Source: Pelecanus crispus
Lineage: Eukaryota > Chordata > Aves > Pelecaniformes > Pelecanidae
Reading direction: 5' to 3'
Length of the DNA: 64,000 nucleotides
Assembly (NCBI RefSeq): GCF_030463565.1
Contig: NC_134643.1
Location: 121,375,809 to 121,439,808 of the forward strand
The notes under the pieces are model-generated. The model worked only from the letters and a program-made list of their open reading frames with translations. It did no database searches and was not told the origin of the DNA. Numbering within the stretch: position 1 is the first letter of the stretch; the number at the start of each line of letters is the position of its first letter. Both the position numbers and the translations under genes were made by a program. Below are positions 40,086 through 53,060 of the stretch, in pieces.

Positions 40086-42345
40086 TTCACATCTTTTGTG
40101 TTCTCCTGCTGTCTTTGTGTTCCTTGGTCCTGCACATCACCAACACCTCCCTCCAGCTTGGTTCCACTCGGAGCCCAGGGCTGATGGAAGCCCAGAACTG
40201 GGGCAGGAGAGTTCAGTGCAGGGCAAGGTTGGCGTGGACAGGCTGTGCCCTACATTGCTTAGCACGTGAACGCAACTCATTCTCTTCTTGGACACAAGTG
40301 CAAAAGTCTGATGGTTCTTCTTAAACATAAAGCTCCTGGTTCAGTCTGGGGAGTGTTGTCTGAAAGGCTACAGCCTGGCGCTGAAGGGGCACAACCAGTT
40401 TTCATTTGTTGATGCAGATAGAAGTAGCCTGCACAGAGACACACAAAAATTTGGCTGACTTTTGTATAAGTAGGTTTCTTGTCCTAACTTTATAGAAATC
40501 CTCTGCATTGCAAACATTGTGCTTCTCAGCTGGATTTTGCAGGCTATTCACCACCACCAGCGTTCACTGTTCTCCACTCCAGCTCCTTGCTTTGCTCCTA
40601 GGGATGTGCAGAAAGTTGGCCCGCAGCAGCAGGGCTGGTGTTGGCCTGGGCTGGGTGCTTTCCCTACTCACAAATCCTGACTGTAGGCAGGTTTGACGGG
40701 TTTCTGGGAAGAGGGCTTTCACCTTTGCAAGCAGGGGTCTGTGAGCATATGGTCTGTATCAGTAGCACCTTGCTCATCATAAAAAGCCACGGGAACTGTA
40801 AAACTTAATGTATTCTTTGTGTACTTCTTATGAGCACTAATGCCTCTGGGCTATAGACTCTTTGTTTTCCTTCATGTTCTCTTTTACACTAGTGGCATTT
40901 TATCAGGTTGATAATTCAGCTATATAAGAATCCCCTGATATCAGCATTAGTTTTGTTGGATCCCTTATCCACTGGGTGAAAACAGACAGGCATTTTGTTG
41001 AAACAATAAATCCATTATGTCAACACAATTAATTCTGTTCACTGACTAAAACATTCTGTCGAGGAACAGAAGGTATTAACCTAATATCTTTATCTAGTTG
41101 ACAAAAAACAAATTAGTTCAGAGTCTTTGATGTCATTGTGGTTTACGCCAAGGAAAACCCTTCTTGTCGACAAAGCATTTTTTCATCATTTTGTGGGGAG
41201 TCAGGACACATGGGCTTTACCAGGGCTCTGCCGAGCAACACAGGGAAAGTTATTGCATCTGCTTGAGCCTGTATTTCCCTCTGTCTGTCTGGACTAGGGC
41301 TTCGGCAGAGAACCATTTCTAATTATGTGCTTGTACCATCATAGTCTGTTCCCTAGGTCAGGGACCATCATTTCTCTGTGTAGTTATTTTTATAACACAA
41401 AAGGAAAGGAATGGGTTCCCCCTCTGCTCTTGCAGCACCAACAATAAGCGCTTGATTTCTCTTGGCACTTCTTAATGCTATTATAGACCAAATCACTTTC
41501 AAAGTCATTGGTGAATACAAGGGGTTTCGGGGCTCCAAGTTTCTAAATGAGATCAGCTATCCGTGCATGTCTCCATATGCCTTAAGGAAAGTCCCTCTCC
41601 TCTCACATGTATGTTTTTTCCTCCAGCCATTGAAAATTAGAGGTTCAAATTTCACATTATTTCTTCGGGGAATTATTTCATTACAGAGAGACCTCAGGTT
41701 TCACTGAAGCCCTTAACAGTGGGCTGCATATGCACAGAGGAAGGAAGTTTTACACTGGGGTAATGTTCTTTTTTTTCCCCCTTTCTCCTCAGAAGAGGTA
41801 GGTTATGTTATGAGTTTTTAAATCAGCGAAGTAGTCTGTCCTACCTCCCTGGAGGCTAAGGTACGGTGGTGGTTTCCCTCAGCTCCTCCTGGCACTGAGA
41901 TGGCTCCTCTGCAGTGGGCCTGGGACTGGAAAGTATGAGAGCACGTGATGCAGGCAAACGCAGCCTGTCGTAGAGGGCAGCCTCCATGAGCTCGGACGGG
42001 GCTGGGATGCAGATACAGGGCAGGACCACTGCTGACACCACTGCAGCAATTCCTTTACCACCCATGGATGTCTATATGAGCAGCCCTTCTGGCTATGGGA
42101 GCAACCCACATGCAGAAGTTCAAATTTGTTTTCCTATGGGCACAGGGTTTGTGCAGCACCTCCAGCACCCCATCTGGCCATGCTGCATAAAGTCAAGGGC
42201 TCCTCAGTTCATCCTCTGAGGAAGGTTCTCCTTTAAAGATGGCCATTTTATTTTGTGCTAACAGCACCATACACAAGCACGCAGATCGGTGTTGTCAGTG
42301 TTGTCTGTTTGCTGAACAGAAAGGTTGTTATGGAAAGGATTCTGG

Positions 42346-42377
42346 CTGAGATTTATCAAATCTGAGATTTATCAAAT
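42346..42377 (+). repeat. Perfect 16-bp tandem duplication
   Basis: CTGAGATTTATCAAAT occurs twice head to tail (42346-42361 and 42362-42377) with no mismatch, so it is probably a recent slippage or repair event in otherwise unique DNA. Confidence 0.9.
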
Positions 42378-44299
42378 CAAAGCTAAATCTCTCGTCTGCC
42401 GAAGAAAACCTGTGCGTGTCCCAGCTTTCCTTTTCTTCAGTGTCTATCTGGAAATGGCCATAGCGGCACTTCTTTTCTTCAGAGTGAGAATAAAGACATC
42501 TCTTGAGGGCGAAGAGGGTTGTGAAGTGCTACCACGTGCAGTAAAGTTAGAACTAAGCACAAATATACTTTTAGAAGATGGACGTTTCACAGTGGTCACT
42601 TGGCCTGCCACTTCAGCTTCCTTACACACCCTGCAAGTAGCAGGACACCATCAGTCTTTGAAGTACCGTAGGTCCCATACACAAGACTTCAAACACAGGT
42701 GAGGGAACAGGGCCGTGTGAGATTCATCCTAGCTACTTGCTTACTAGGAAGCTACACTTGCCTTATCTATGGGACTAACATTTCGTAGCAGATTTAAGAG
42801 GTTCCTTTTAAAAGAAAAGAAATTCTTTCTAGAATTAAAAAGATACTTACCATAAACATTCAAGGAAAATCCTCAAATTATATTTCATCATATCTAAACC
42901 TCCTTCAGACTGCATGCCTACATTTGTTTTTCAAACTCCCAGTAGCTAGGTTTTTCTCCTTACACCGTCTAAAATGCAACAGTGTAGCTCCACGCAATGC
43001 AGATAGAATGATTGTGAATTGTGTGGTTACCAATAGATTCCTGATTAGCAATTTTTCTTCCATTTATGCCTGCAGTGATTAAGAGATATCCAGCTCCTTC
43101 TTTCATTTTTTAAGAAACCTTTTTTTTTTCCTATTCTGCTGGAAAATAACCTGTCTTGCTTGATCTGTGATTTGGCCCTCTGCTGTGGTCAGGCATTGTT
43201 TTACAGTAGCTTGTGAATCACAGTTGTGAGCTGAATTTCTAATGTACTTATGCATATGCTTACCTTTAAGCTGGCAAGTGATCCTTGCAAGATCAATAAC
43301 TGTGTTTAAGTATGTGCTTAGGGGCTTTGCTGGTCTGAGACCAAAGTGTTCAGAATCTACAAAGCTGTATGCCTGATGGGTAAGTGCTGTAATCTTTAGA
43401 TTTGTTATAATTTTAATTTAACAGCCAAGGCTTTCTCATTTATTAGGTAGCTGCTGTCCCCTAAGCATATTGGCTATGATATTTTTTTGAGCAATTGTCT
43501 CAACGTTCCCACAGACCTCATCTGTTGTATCAGCTAAGGTAATCCGCCCTCTGAACTTCAGAGGTAGTACAGAAGTTATCAGCAGGATCAAATTATGTGA
43601 TAGCTATTTTGCTAATTTGGTTAATGAGATGCTTTTCCAGTGTGAGACAGATGTTGCCTACACACGCAGGCACAGAGAGAAACCTGGATCTCTGGAAATA
43701 GAATTACTGCCTTTGGGAAATGGTCTGTTCAACGTACTTGCAAATGCTCATGGGAAGCCATCCTGTTTTACCTAGCTGAACTGAGATAATTGGCTAGGGA
43801 TTTTCTATCTCCAATTTTAAACTTTTCCTACATTATCTGGAATGCTTCAATACTCGGTCGCTGAGGTTTTGCTGTGTTTCCTAAGTTATGCTCACTGAAA
43901 TCAGCTGCAAAATCTTATTAAAACATTGCTTGAAATCATTTCACAGTCAAAGCCAATCTGTCTAATGTACTGTCATAGTATTTTAGACAGCATCTGTACA
44001 GAGGTCCCTTAAAAAAAAATAGTCTTAATTGTGTATTGTTCCTCTGTTACTTTTTTCCACTTATTTGCCCAGTATATTACATCTGCTGGACACAAATTAT
44101 TCAATCTTCCTAAAAAGAAAAATTAAGTTAAACTTTCAACACAAAACATTTCCCTTCCAGACATAGAAATACCTCTTGCTTTGTAACAAATAAAATCTTA
44201 GAACATAACACAAAAGCAGGCAAATACTTATGGTCCGGTAGGACAGAACCAAAAGGCGGCAATTAATATGTGGTACGGGGAGAAGAAATACAAAGTCTT

Positions 44300-44508
44300 T
44301 GAATCACAGGAGAATGGCTGAGGTTGGAAGAGACCTCTGGAGAGTGCCTAGTCTGAGCCCCTGTTAAGAGCAGGGTCACACACAGCAGGCTGCCCAGGGC
44401 TGCGTCCAGCTGGGTTTCCAATGTCTCTGGGGATGGAGACTCCACAACCTCACTGGGCAACCGGTTCCAGTGTTTGATCAACCTTAAAGTAAAAAATTAT
44501 TTTTCCTA
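44300..44508 (-). mobile_element. CR1 LINE 3' fragment with ORF2 C-terminus
   Basis: Antisense CR1 on the plus strand, starting at a GAATCACAG octamer relic and the block GAGGTTGGAAGAGACCTCTG. On the minus strand (from 44481) it encodes the conserved C-terminal CR1 ORF2 peptide KHWNRLPSEVVESPSPETLE. It is a different subfamily from the 1684 and 53168 copies ('acctctgg' rather than 'acctttaaga'). Confidence 0.88.
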
Positions 44509-47500
44509 TTTTCTAAACAGAAAACTGTGTGTTGGAAAAGCATTCAGCTGCAGTCTTTCACAGAGGGCTGCAGAACTGCCCTCAGACCACCGTCAAGTCA
44601 GCAAAATGGTGGCAGTCCCAGCTGCAGTGTCACAAGCAGGCATCAGGGTGAGAGACACCCAAAATTGTAGTGAAAGAAGATGGTATCAGTGGTTTTTTTG
44701 AAAAAGATTAGCATCATCACGTAAATGAGCTATTGCCACAGCATTAGTACTTGGCCCTGCCTCAGGTTGCCCCAGGGTTTGGCCAACCAGTTCTGGCAAA
44801 TCTGTCAGTACCCTTAAGGTGGTCCCAAGCCAGCCATCCCCAGCGGCGGGATGCTCGCCCCAGAGCTGACGGCCGTGTGGGCTCTCCCACCGCCACACAG
44901 TGGGACAGGCTCGGGAAACCCACTTTCTTCTGTGGCTTATGCTAAGATGGACAGAGGAAGGGGCTGTGGACGAATACTCTCCGCTGCTGACTCTGCTGCG
45001 GCAAATGTGGCTATGCACAGACAGGCAGACCACAGGGGTGACAGCAGTAACATTTTAAAGCCATTTAGCAAATATGACCAGGGCTTGCCTGCCAACTCCC
45101 ATATTTAAAATGGCATCATAGATGAAAAACCACATAGTGCAGTCTCCGTAGGCCACATATAGGATAAGAAGGGACAGTGCACTTGTGGAAGGGCACAAGT
45201 GAAGTAAAACAAAGTTTGGGGTTGACAAGAGGTGCTCAGTTGCTCAATATAAATGCCTGATGTGGGAGAAGGGGGAAGGTAAATTGCTGACTGATGAGTG
45301 GTGCTGCAGTGCCAGGTCCCTGAACCCCCTTGCAACTCCAGTTCTGGTCGTCAGCCCCATGTATGTCCCCTTGGGGAACACGGCAGGCTTACTCATGGGG
45401 CTGAGGCAGACACATCAGGACAGCCCACCAGATAGCCCATCACTGGCCTTCATGGGTGTTTTGTTGGCTGAGAAGAAAGGTAGAGCAATGGCTTTCTCTG
45501 GGTCCTTGCACTGCCCCTGGTCAGCCAGAGGTCCTGGGCATGGAGGACCACATCATTCTTGGGATGTGGACGGTGTCACGTCAAGCATGGAGGGGCACAA
45601 CAAAGGCACGAGATGTTGCTGCAACTGTTTGGTTGCCAGATGGTATTTCGGGAGCCAATACTTGCATTCAGGAAGGCAGCTACTGCCCTCTGAAGACTCA
45701 TGACTTCCCTGCACCCACCTAACGGCTAACCATTTTGGGATGGCACATCCACCGTGCACCTGACACAGATCTCCACAGCCTTCCTCCAAACTTTTTAACT
45801 TAAGACTAAGTGACTAGCAAGTACCGACAAAGTCACCTGAGCCTCCGCTTTCCAGGGAGTCCCAAACTCAAACTAGCTGTGATTACACAGGCCACACACA
45901 CAGCACTTGTCCCACTGGTCCTATGGCAGGTGTTAGGTGGAGTGTGCCTCCAGCCCTCTTACTGAGGACAGCAGGTGAAGGGCTGGAAGCAGCACTGCAA
46001 ACACTGCCCTGTGCAGCCCCTCTGAGCCTTTCCGTCATGACCAGAGCAGCAAGGACTGGGTTTTTTTGGCAGCCATATGCCCTGCCCTCCATCCCCACAG
46101 CACACAGTCAAGCCACCCACGCCCTGGCTGCCACCAGCAAGGACCACGGCCACGCTGGGTGTGCAGGGATGGATGGGCCATGTGAGGACGCAGATTCCTC
46201 TGCAGGGTGGCAAATGTCAGAAGATGAATAAAAAGCACCAGATGGCTTGTCAGCTCTATCTTTTCACCCTCTTCTCTTCCTCTCCAGCAGCATTTGACCA
46301 CAATATCTTCTGGGCAAGCACATTTCCTTTGCTTGCATGTCCCCGCGCCCTCTCTGCCCCCTCCCGAACACCATGGTGTGCCCATGAGCATGGCCTCCAC
46401 CACCCCCAGGAGACCTCACAGGCCTCAGGGGGGGTGGCTGGGTGAGGAAAAACATGCCACAAAGTGGCTGCACAGAGGATGGTGGGAGGGAAGTTTGGGG
46501 GGGGTAGCTTTCTCCCCATTTCCCGGGGGAAGGCAGGGGATTTGGGGGCTGTGGGTGAGGGAAGATGGATGAGCAGCTCAGGAGGAGTGAGAGCACCACA
46601 GCTACGGGGAAGCAAAGATGTTCAGAGCATAACAAAACCATACTCCCCAGGAGGGCCAACGTGGCCCCTAAGCATTAGGGAGATGAGCAGGGCTGGTGGG
46701 GAGGCCCAAGACCTTTTAAGATAGGGCAAGACTGATCTGGAAAGCAGGCAGGGAGGGAAGAGGGCAAACCAGGACAACAGCACCAGCATTACTCGGTGGA
46801 TCGGCACATCCCCGTGGGGACTAGCAGTGATAAACCCTGGCCACATCACCTAACTGCAGCAGCAGGCATGATGCTCCATCACTGAGAGGAGATGGCTCCA
46901 GTCATCCCCTTGTGAGCAGAGCCTGGGGGTGATGTAGGCACCTCAGGTCCATTGCTGAGGCTGAGGGATGCAGCAGAGCCAAGAGAGGGCATGGTCCAGC
47001 TTCAGGGGCAGGGCATCCTTCCCATCCCTCCTCCTCCATAATGCAGGAAGCTTACAGCAAACCTAAAGGTGTATTTGGCCTCTGCATTGCCCAAGAAGCA
47101 CTTCGGAGTGCCATGCAACCTCTTGGTCTTTCCAGAGCCTCTTTTAGAGCATGCATCCACAGCAAGTCCTGGAGGTTTCAACAGCTGCGTGACCGAGTAA
47201 TTGGTTCAGACCCTCGTGTCCCCGCTCAAGGCCAGAGTGCACGAGGTGTGCTCTTGGAGCAGATCCTCCAGTTTCACTTAATCCAAAAGGGCACCAGGTC
47301 ACTGGCACCAGAATCTCGCTATAATGTGAACCGAGGCAGGGTCAGTGGGGGTGATTGAGATGTTCGTGTGGAAAGCACGCCCCAGAGCCAGCTAAAATGC
47401 TAATGCAAATGTGCACTGAGGGCTCTGATATCTGCACCTGTTTCTAGTAGCTAGTATACCAGCTTTTAAGCGAACCGGGTCTTTTATGCGGACCAAAAGT

Positions 47501-50500
47501 ACTGATTAACTGGTCCTCAGAAGAGATTTTGTTGTGGAGTACGTTAGGATGGTGTAGGGTCTTTTCTGACACATTTTGAAACTCAGAGCTGAATCAAAGT
47601 CCAGAGGGAAAAAGGAAAGAAGGAAAGAAGGGGTTTTCTTACAACTTGTTCATCTTTATTATTTGAAGGCACGCTTTTCAAAGATGAACGCCTGACATTT
47701 GACTATGAAATCTATTGTCACACACCACAGTCAGCCATCACCAATTGTTCTCTTGAAACTTTCATAAATGAAAACTGCAAGACTCATCTTCCTAACTAAA
47801 TACTCAGTGCAATGCCACAGCACAGCGAAAGCAGAAAAATGAAAACGCTAAACCCCACTAATGTAATGCAACGAGCCACACGGAAGTGTGGTATGATGTG
47901 CCGTAAGCTGCAGGGCTTTGTGCTCAGCATTCAAAAGCTCATATATCGGCACCGCTGTGATAACAAGACTTTGTCTCCTTTGTTCCTCTTGCATTAGCAA
48001 CCCACAGAGCTGTGGTGCCGCCAGGAGAACTGATGTGGAACCGCTTCCATTAGCAGGAGAGCAAGAGATTCAGAGGGTGCAGAGCTTATTGTCAAGTAGG
48101 TATATCCACACCTCTTTAATAAGCAATTATAGGAAACAAATACAACCCAGGTCCCATTTTATCTGAAGGCACAACAAGGCTCCCTCAGAACTTCAGAGCA
48201 TATTGTGTCACGTGGTCCACATAATCACGTCACCATGGACTGAGCCACATTCATTCAGCAACACAACTGAGCTGTAGCTATTTCCTATGTGTCCAGTGAT
48301 GTTCCTCTGCAAGAAAGGAAAGTTAAGCCTAGGATCCAGAAAGACGAGTCTGTATTATGAGGAATTAGTAATTTCCTTAAGTACCAAACCAGACAAAAGC
48401 CTGAAATCCCCTATCACACTGAAGAAAAGGCATATTTATTGGAAATGTAGTCTTATGCAAACGGTAATGCATTTCTTCTTGTGTTTTGTCTTTAAAGGAG
48501 AAAAGTAAGCCTGTTTTCTCTCTGCATTGAAGAGACTTGTGCATCCCAGCCTCCAAAAGAGTCCCATACATGTGAACACCTCACTTGAACAGGATAAACT
48601 TATTTGTGCTCTCTGTGAAGAAGTTACAGTGGGAAGAACTTTCCCCAGCCATGAGTAGGCCTGAGCAAATTGAGCTACCAGTGTAATTTGATTTTTATTT
48701 ACTTCTTTTTAAATTGAGGCTATCAGGGATATACTGAGCCTGTTCACTTTTAATGGTGTTTTCCAGCTCCTGCCATGACGGCGCACAGCAGTTTTCACAG
48801 CACAATAGGCTACTGTCCCCACCAACAGCGTCACTGTTTTGCCACATGGGAATAGCATCAACCGAGAGAGTGTGAGTATGCCCAGGGGAGCAGCCTGAAC
48901 TTAGCTTCAGGAGCCTCAGCTGAAAGCAACTAATGCAATGCCTCCTCATCACCTTAAACTCCATCGCTGCTCCTGGAAAGGTTCTTTCGGAGAGCCACCA
49001 ATGGAAATGGTTGTAATGGGTGTTTACTATCCAGTGCCTGAGCACGAGAGGTGTTTACATGTGCATGAGATTGTTGCCAGCATTTCTGTCTTGCCCTTAC
49101 ACTCTGCTGTATTAACAGTCCCTTCAGGCTCAAATTCAGTTGAATTTAATTATATTAGCAAAGCAACATCGTCCCTTCGCATGACTAACATCAGTAGTTT
49201 TCAGCAACACATATCACGTAAAATGTCTCAAGGATGTTCAATTAATAGCCTGCAAGTCAGGCTGGCTTTAGTTGCTCAGACAGTGATGGAGGAGCTGTAG
49301 GAAGAAAATGCTCCATCAAAACCTATCATAGGTCAACTGATATGGCCCTCAAGTTTGTGAAATTGTTGTTTTTAACTCCAGACAACCCCAGTTCTTTATG
49401 AAACTGGAAAGAAGCCCTTTCCCAGCTGCAAAAGCAACAGAGATAGTTAAATTTTGGGATGATCCATCCTCATTTCTTCCTGATGTCATTGCTTTCAGGA
49501 CCAGAGAGCAAAAATCCAAGAGAAAGCTTAATTGATATACTATGCTTCCCACAAACAGATCTGTTTTGCCATTCCAGGTGTAACTTCCATTAATGATAAC
49601 AGGGACAATGTTTGGCAGGTGGTAGGACAGCCACAGAGCCGTATTGCGCACTGATGCTGCAGTTTTTTCCACACAGCTGTGGGGATTACTTTTCTATGTC
49701 ACTAAACTTCTGCATGTTTGGGATCAAAGTTTTATTATCCGGCAAGTTTCTTCCTCATTTCCCAGTATTAGTCTCTCCAGGGATGGGACATCTTTGTGGA
49801 CTGATGAAGTACTTAGGATAATAGTTTTGCAACGTGTTAATTCCTTTGATTCATGCTAAGCACACCCTTTGCCTACTGCCGCTTTGTATTTTATATTTAT
49901 TTATTAGTGTAGAGCTATAAGGGAGCATTTTAAAGTGCACACAGTTTTTAAAAGCAGATATAGGCATAGAGGAAGAGAACTGTTACCCAGCTGGTACCAC
50001 AATATGTTATTTATTTAGAGCCCAATCACAAAACCAACCAGGTGAAAGCAGCAGCGTCCCTGTGGATTTTCAACATCAGAACAAGCAGAGATCTCGCCCT
50101 GTGCTGCAGACCTCAGCCTAATGCAGGGTTAAAACATGTGACTGTGAGAACCTGGCATAGCAAGCAGAAAAAATGGAGAGCCCCTCTGGAGCAGATGAGC
50201 CCCCTTGCCAGCAGAGACCAGCTCTGTAGGGGGCGGGGGGGGGCGAGTGTCTGGGCTGCCATTCCCCACAGCCCTCACTGCGGATCAAGGCAATGCTCTG
50301 CAGGTTCAAGCTATTCAGCCTAAATATCCTAAATAAAAAAAGTCCTCCCCTGTGCTAACTATCCCACAGCTGGGATTGTAGATTTGCACTACGTTGTTTC
50401 CTTTTTCTGGAAATTGTCCCTTCATTCCTCTCTTCAGTTCCCAATGACATTGTCCCACTGCTCTCCCCCACCCTGGCCCTGATCTTAAGTCTCCACACTG

Positions 50501-51415
50501 ACGTTTATGACCTTCCAACCCCTGCTTTTGCCCCAGCATACTGAAACAGCTTCTTGGGCCACCTGGAGAAATAATGCCAATCGCAGCTTGCTCCTAGGGG
50601 CCTTTTCCTGCATCTCCTTGAAATCAGCTCTTGCAGCTCCCTGGGGAAATGCAGACAGCCGAGCCCCACAGCTCCAACTTGTCTGTACCACGCTGGGGTG
50701 AATCTTCCCAGACCCACCTACTGTTTTCAAAATGCATTTGCTGTGCAAATTTTGATCCCAGCACTCTCAGTTTTATTTTACTTTTAACAACAGTTCACTC
50801 TTTAAATGGGAGGCAGAGAAGAAGGGTCATTTAAAAATCATTTCTTTACCAACTGCTCATTTTCTCATGCTTCTTGAGGTTTTGAGGGGGGCAGAGGATT
50901 GGATTTTCTTATCTTTTTAAGTTACTTTTTTTTGCTGTCTTTATCTCCTTATCCTAGAGTATTCCAGTGTGTAATTCAATTAATACCCTGCTATTGCAGT
51001 GACCTCGAAGAAAGCTGATACTCTTCCTCTAGCTCAGTCTTTTAGATACTTACTGGAGAGCTAAAGGGCTTTTTTTAGTGCTGTATTAGGAATTTGTGGG
51101 AGAGGATGAAGTAGATTCTTCTGAACTGCATTTCTACCAAAGCTTGCTTCCATATCCCTCTGCTTTCTCCAACAGTAGGGTTTTTCCCAAAACTCTCTAG
51201 TATCATGAAGAACTCTTGGATGCTCTTCACTTGCCATCTTTAAGCACAGTGCTGCAGTTCTCAAAGCAAACCTCAGTGAGGATAGACTCTTGCCTTCAAC
51301 CTACCCAGCCAGGGCACGCTAGAACGGCTCAGTACAAATCTGTAAATGGTCTTGACAAATGGCTGCTGGCTCCCACGCTGCCTTGCAGATCCTGCAAAAG
51401 CAACAGGGGAGGTGG
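44509..51415. other. Gene-poor interval with a G+C-rich core
   Basis: No supported gene. Between about 45.2 and 47.3 kb the DNA is richer in G+C, and many overlapping open frames appear on both strands; that is expected from composition. CpG is not enriched as in a true island. G-rich sequence lies at 46431-46560 and 50229-50245. The remainder is AT-rich and unremarkable. Confidence 0.5.
46431..46560 (+). repeat. G-tract cluster, quadruplex-prone
   Basis: Several runs of four to eight G within 130 bp on the plus strand, separated by short loops. They fit quadruplex-forming sequence and are not a tandem repeat. Confidence 0.7.
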
Positions 51416-51420
51416 GACGT
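51416..51420 (+). repeat. Target-site duplication left of solo LTR
   Basis: GACGT immediately before the LTR; its partner after the LTR is GACGC (51990-51994). The one difference is consistent with mutation at the final base. Confidence 0.75.
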
Positions 51421-51989
51421 TGTCCTGGTTTCGTCTGGGATAGAGTTAATTTTCTTCCTAGTAGCAGGCATAGTGCTGTGTTTTGGATTTAGTAGGAGAA
51501 GAATGCTGATAACACACTGATGTTTTAGTTGTTGCTGAGTACTGCTTATGCTAGTCAAGGGCTTTTCAGCTTCCCATGCTCTGCCAGGTGCACAAGAAGC
51601 TGGGAGGGGGCACAGCCAGAATAGTTGATCCAAACTGACCAAAGGGCTATTCCATACCGTATGATGTCATGCTCAGTATAGAAACTGGGGGGGGTTGGCC
51701 GGGGAGCAGCAATCGCTGCTCGGGAACTGTCTGGGTATCGGTCGGCGGGTGGTGAGCAATTGCATTGTGCATCACTTGCTTTGTACATTGTTATTATTAT
51801 TATCATTCTTATATTGTTATTATTATCATTACTATTTTACTTTATTTCAGTTATTAAACTGTTCTTATCTCAACCCAGGAGTGTTTCTCACTCTTACTCC
51901 TCCGATTCTCTCCCCCATCCCATTGGGGTAGGGGGAGTGAGCGAGCGGCTGCGTGGTGCTTCGTTGCTGGCTGGGGCTAAACCACGACA
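51421..51989 (+). mobile_element. ERV-L-type solo LTR
   Basis: A 569-bp LTR beginning TGTCCTGG and ending CGACA (TG...CA ends), same orientation and family as the provirus LTRs at 58.4 and 61.9 kb. A TATA-like TCAGTATAGAAA is at about 51675-51685, a CRE/AP-1-like TGATGTCA at 51662-51669 and an ATTAAA poly(A) signal at 51853-51858. A TTA/TCA-rich expansion fills 51790-51840. No internal retroviral sequence flanks it, and it sits between GACGT and GACGC, so the provirus was lost by LTR-LTR recombination. It carries a GGTGCACAAG segment near 51588-51597 that both provirus LTRs lack in part, so it is a sister lineage and not a copy of them. Confidence 0.93.
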
Positions 51990-51994
51990 GACGC
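51990..51994 (+). repeat. Target-site duplication right of solo LTR
   Basis: GACGC, matching GACGT on the left at four of five bases. Confidence 0.75.
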
Positions 51995-52440
51995 GTATGC
52001 CACTTTCAAAATTTGCAGGTACAAAAATTTGTTTCGCCTTTATGCGATATTGGCGCATCATCTAAAGCACTGGCACAGGCCTCATGACGGTGCTGAGCAG
52101 GCATCTTCGATGCTTTTGCCTGGAGGTGTTATCCCCATCCTGTCTCTCCTTTCTAAATCCTTGATGGGATCCTTCGGTCCCTTTGGAGGTTTAGTACAGA
52201 AGAGTAGACAAGACTGAGGGAGAATCTGCCCTCCTTCATCGGGGGAGACACCCGCTGACCAGGCGCATCGCTCCCGGCGTCATTAGTGCTTGAACAACCA
52301 CAAAGATACTAAACTCTCTAATACCCCTTGAGGAGTTAATTAAAGGGGTTTAATCTCCACTGAGAAGAAGTGAATCCCGATCTATCCCTGGAAATTACTT
52401 TCCCTCATGGAATGACGTAAAACCCAACCAGCACCCCTGC

Positions 52441-53060
52441 ACCGGGGCCGGCGGCCGCCCTGCAACCGCGCGGGGCGCCTTGTGCCAGGCCAGCAAAGAG
52501 GACGCCACTCGCCTGCCTCCAGAGCACGCCTGCCTTTAATTTCTTTTCTGTTGATTTGTTTTATTAAAGCGGAAACCCCCGGGCTTTTGAGCGAGCCTAG
52601 TCGGCAGGGCGGCTCGGCCGCGCGGCGCTGCGCCATTTGCAGGGGAAGAGTGACGCCCGCTGGCCATGGCGCGGGAAGGACCCCCGGACCCCCGGACCCC
52701 GCTCGCCCCCCGCTTGCGGGGAGCCCCGTGGTGCGCACCAGCATCCTCCTCTGCCCTCTCCCCCCGCTCCCCTACAGAAAAGCTGCCGGGCTCCTTGCTG
52801 GGTTGTGCCTCTGGGCCGGTCACCCAGGGGGGAGTGGCCATTCCCAGGGCAGCCGGGGGATTTTTGGCAGCTGAGCGTGTCCAGGAGTTTTACCCCGGGA
52901 AAGCACCGGGTGGGCTACTGCCATTGCATCCTCTGCAGCAACACCCCTGCAGCCTCTGCTCTCGCCCCCCGAGCATGAGGAGCCCAGCCCCTTGCTGGCA
53001 GCGCGGCCGTGCTACCCGGAGGGCGGAGGCGCAGAAGTCAGCAGGGGCTCCCGCTCCACG
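52441..53060. promoter_or_regulatory. CpG island, candidate promoter
   Basis: By eye count about 34 CpG lie in 52441-52740, close to the number expected without CpG depletion, and GC is near 70%; CpG density falls off to about 53060. This contrasts with the AT-rich CpG-poor rest of the window. An Sp1 box GGGCGG is at 52607-52612 and a YY1-like CGCCATTTGC at 52631-52640. Such islands normally mark promoters. No recognisable exon follows, so the transcript could be a lncRNA or the first exon of a distant gene. Both strands are open, so the direction is undecided. Confidence 0.65.

Larger units (their letters stand above)
25866..44299. other. Long gene-poor interval
   Basis: About 18 kb with no supported gene. 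At 26.93-27.40 kb both strands are open for about 150 codons, but neither product is recognisable. Visible simple sequence: A20 at 28133-28152, a TA/CA run at 30103-30130, a C-rich tract at 38391-38409, a pyrimidine-rich tract at about 40010-40085 and a 16-bp tandem duplication at 42346-42377. The rest is AT-rich unique-looking DNA. Confidence 0.5.

Noticed and set aside
41850..42230. Possible exon on either strand
   Set aside because: Open frames are short, no splice-bounded conserved peptide could be recognised.
45260..46660. Dense cluster of open frames in all frames
   Set aside because: Explained by high G+C; CpG is not enriched and no domain is recognisable.
51695..52065. Open frames over the solo LTR end with Leu/Ile/Tyr-rich products
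   Set aside because: They translate LTR sequence including a TTA-rich expansion; LTRs of this family do not encode proteins.
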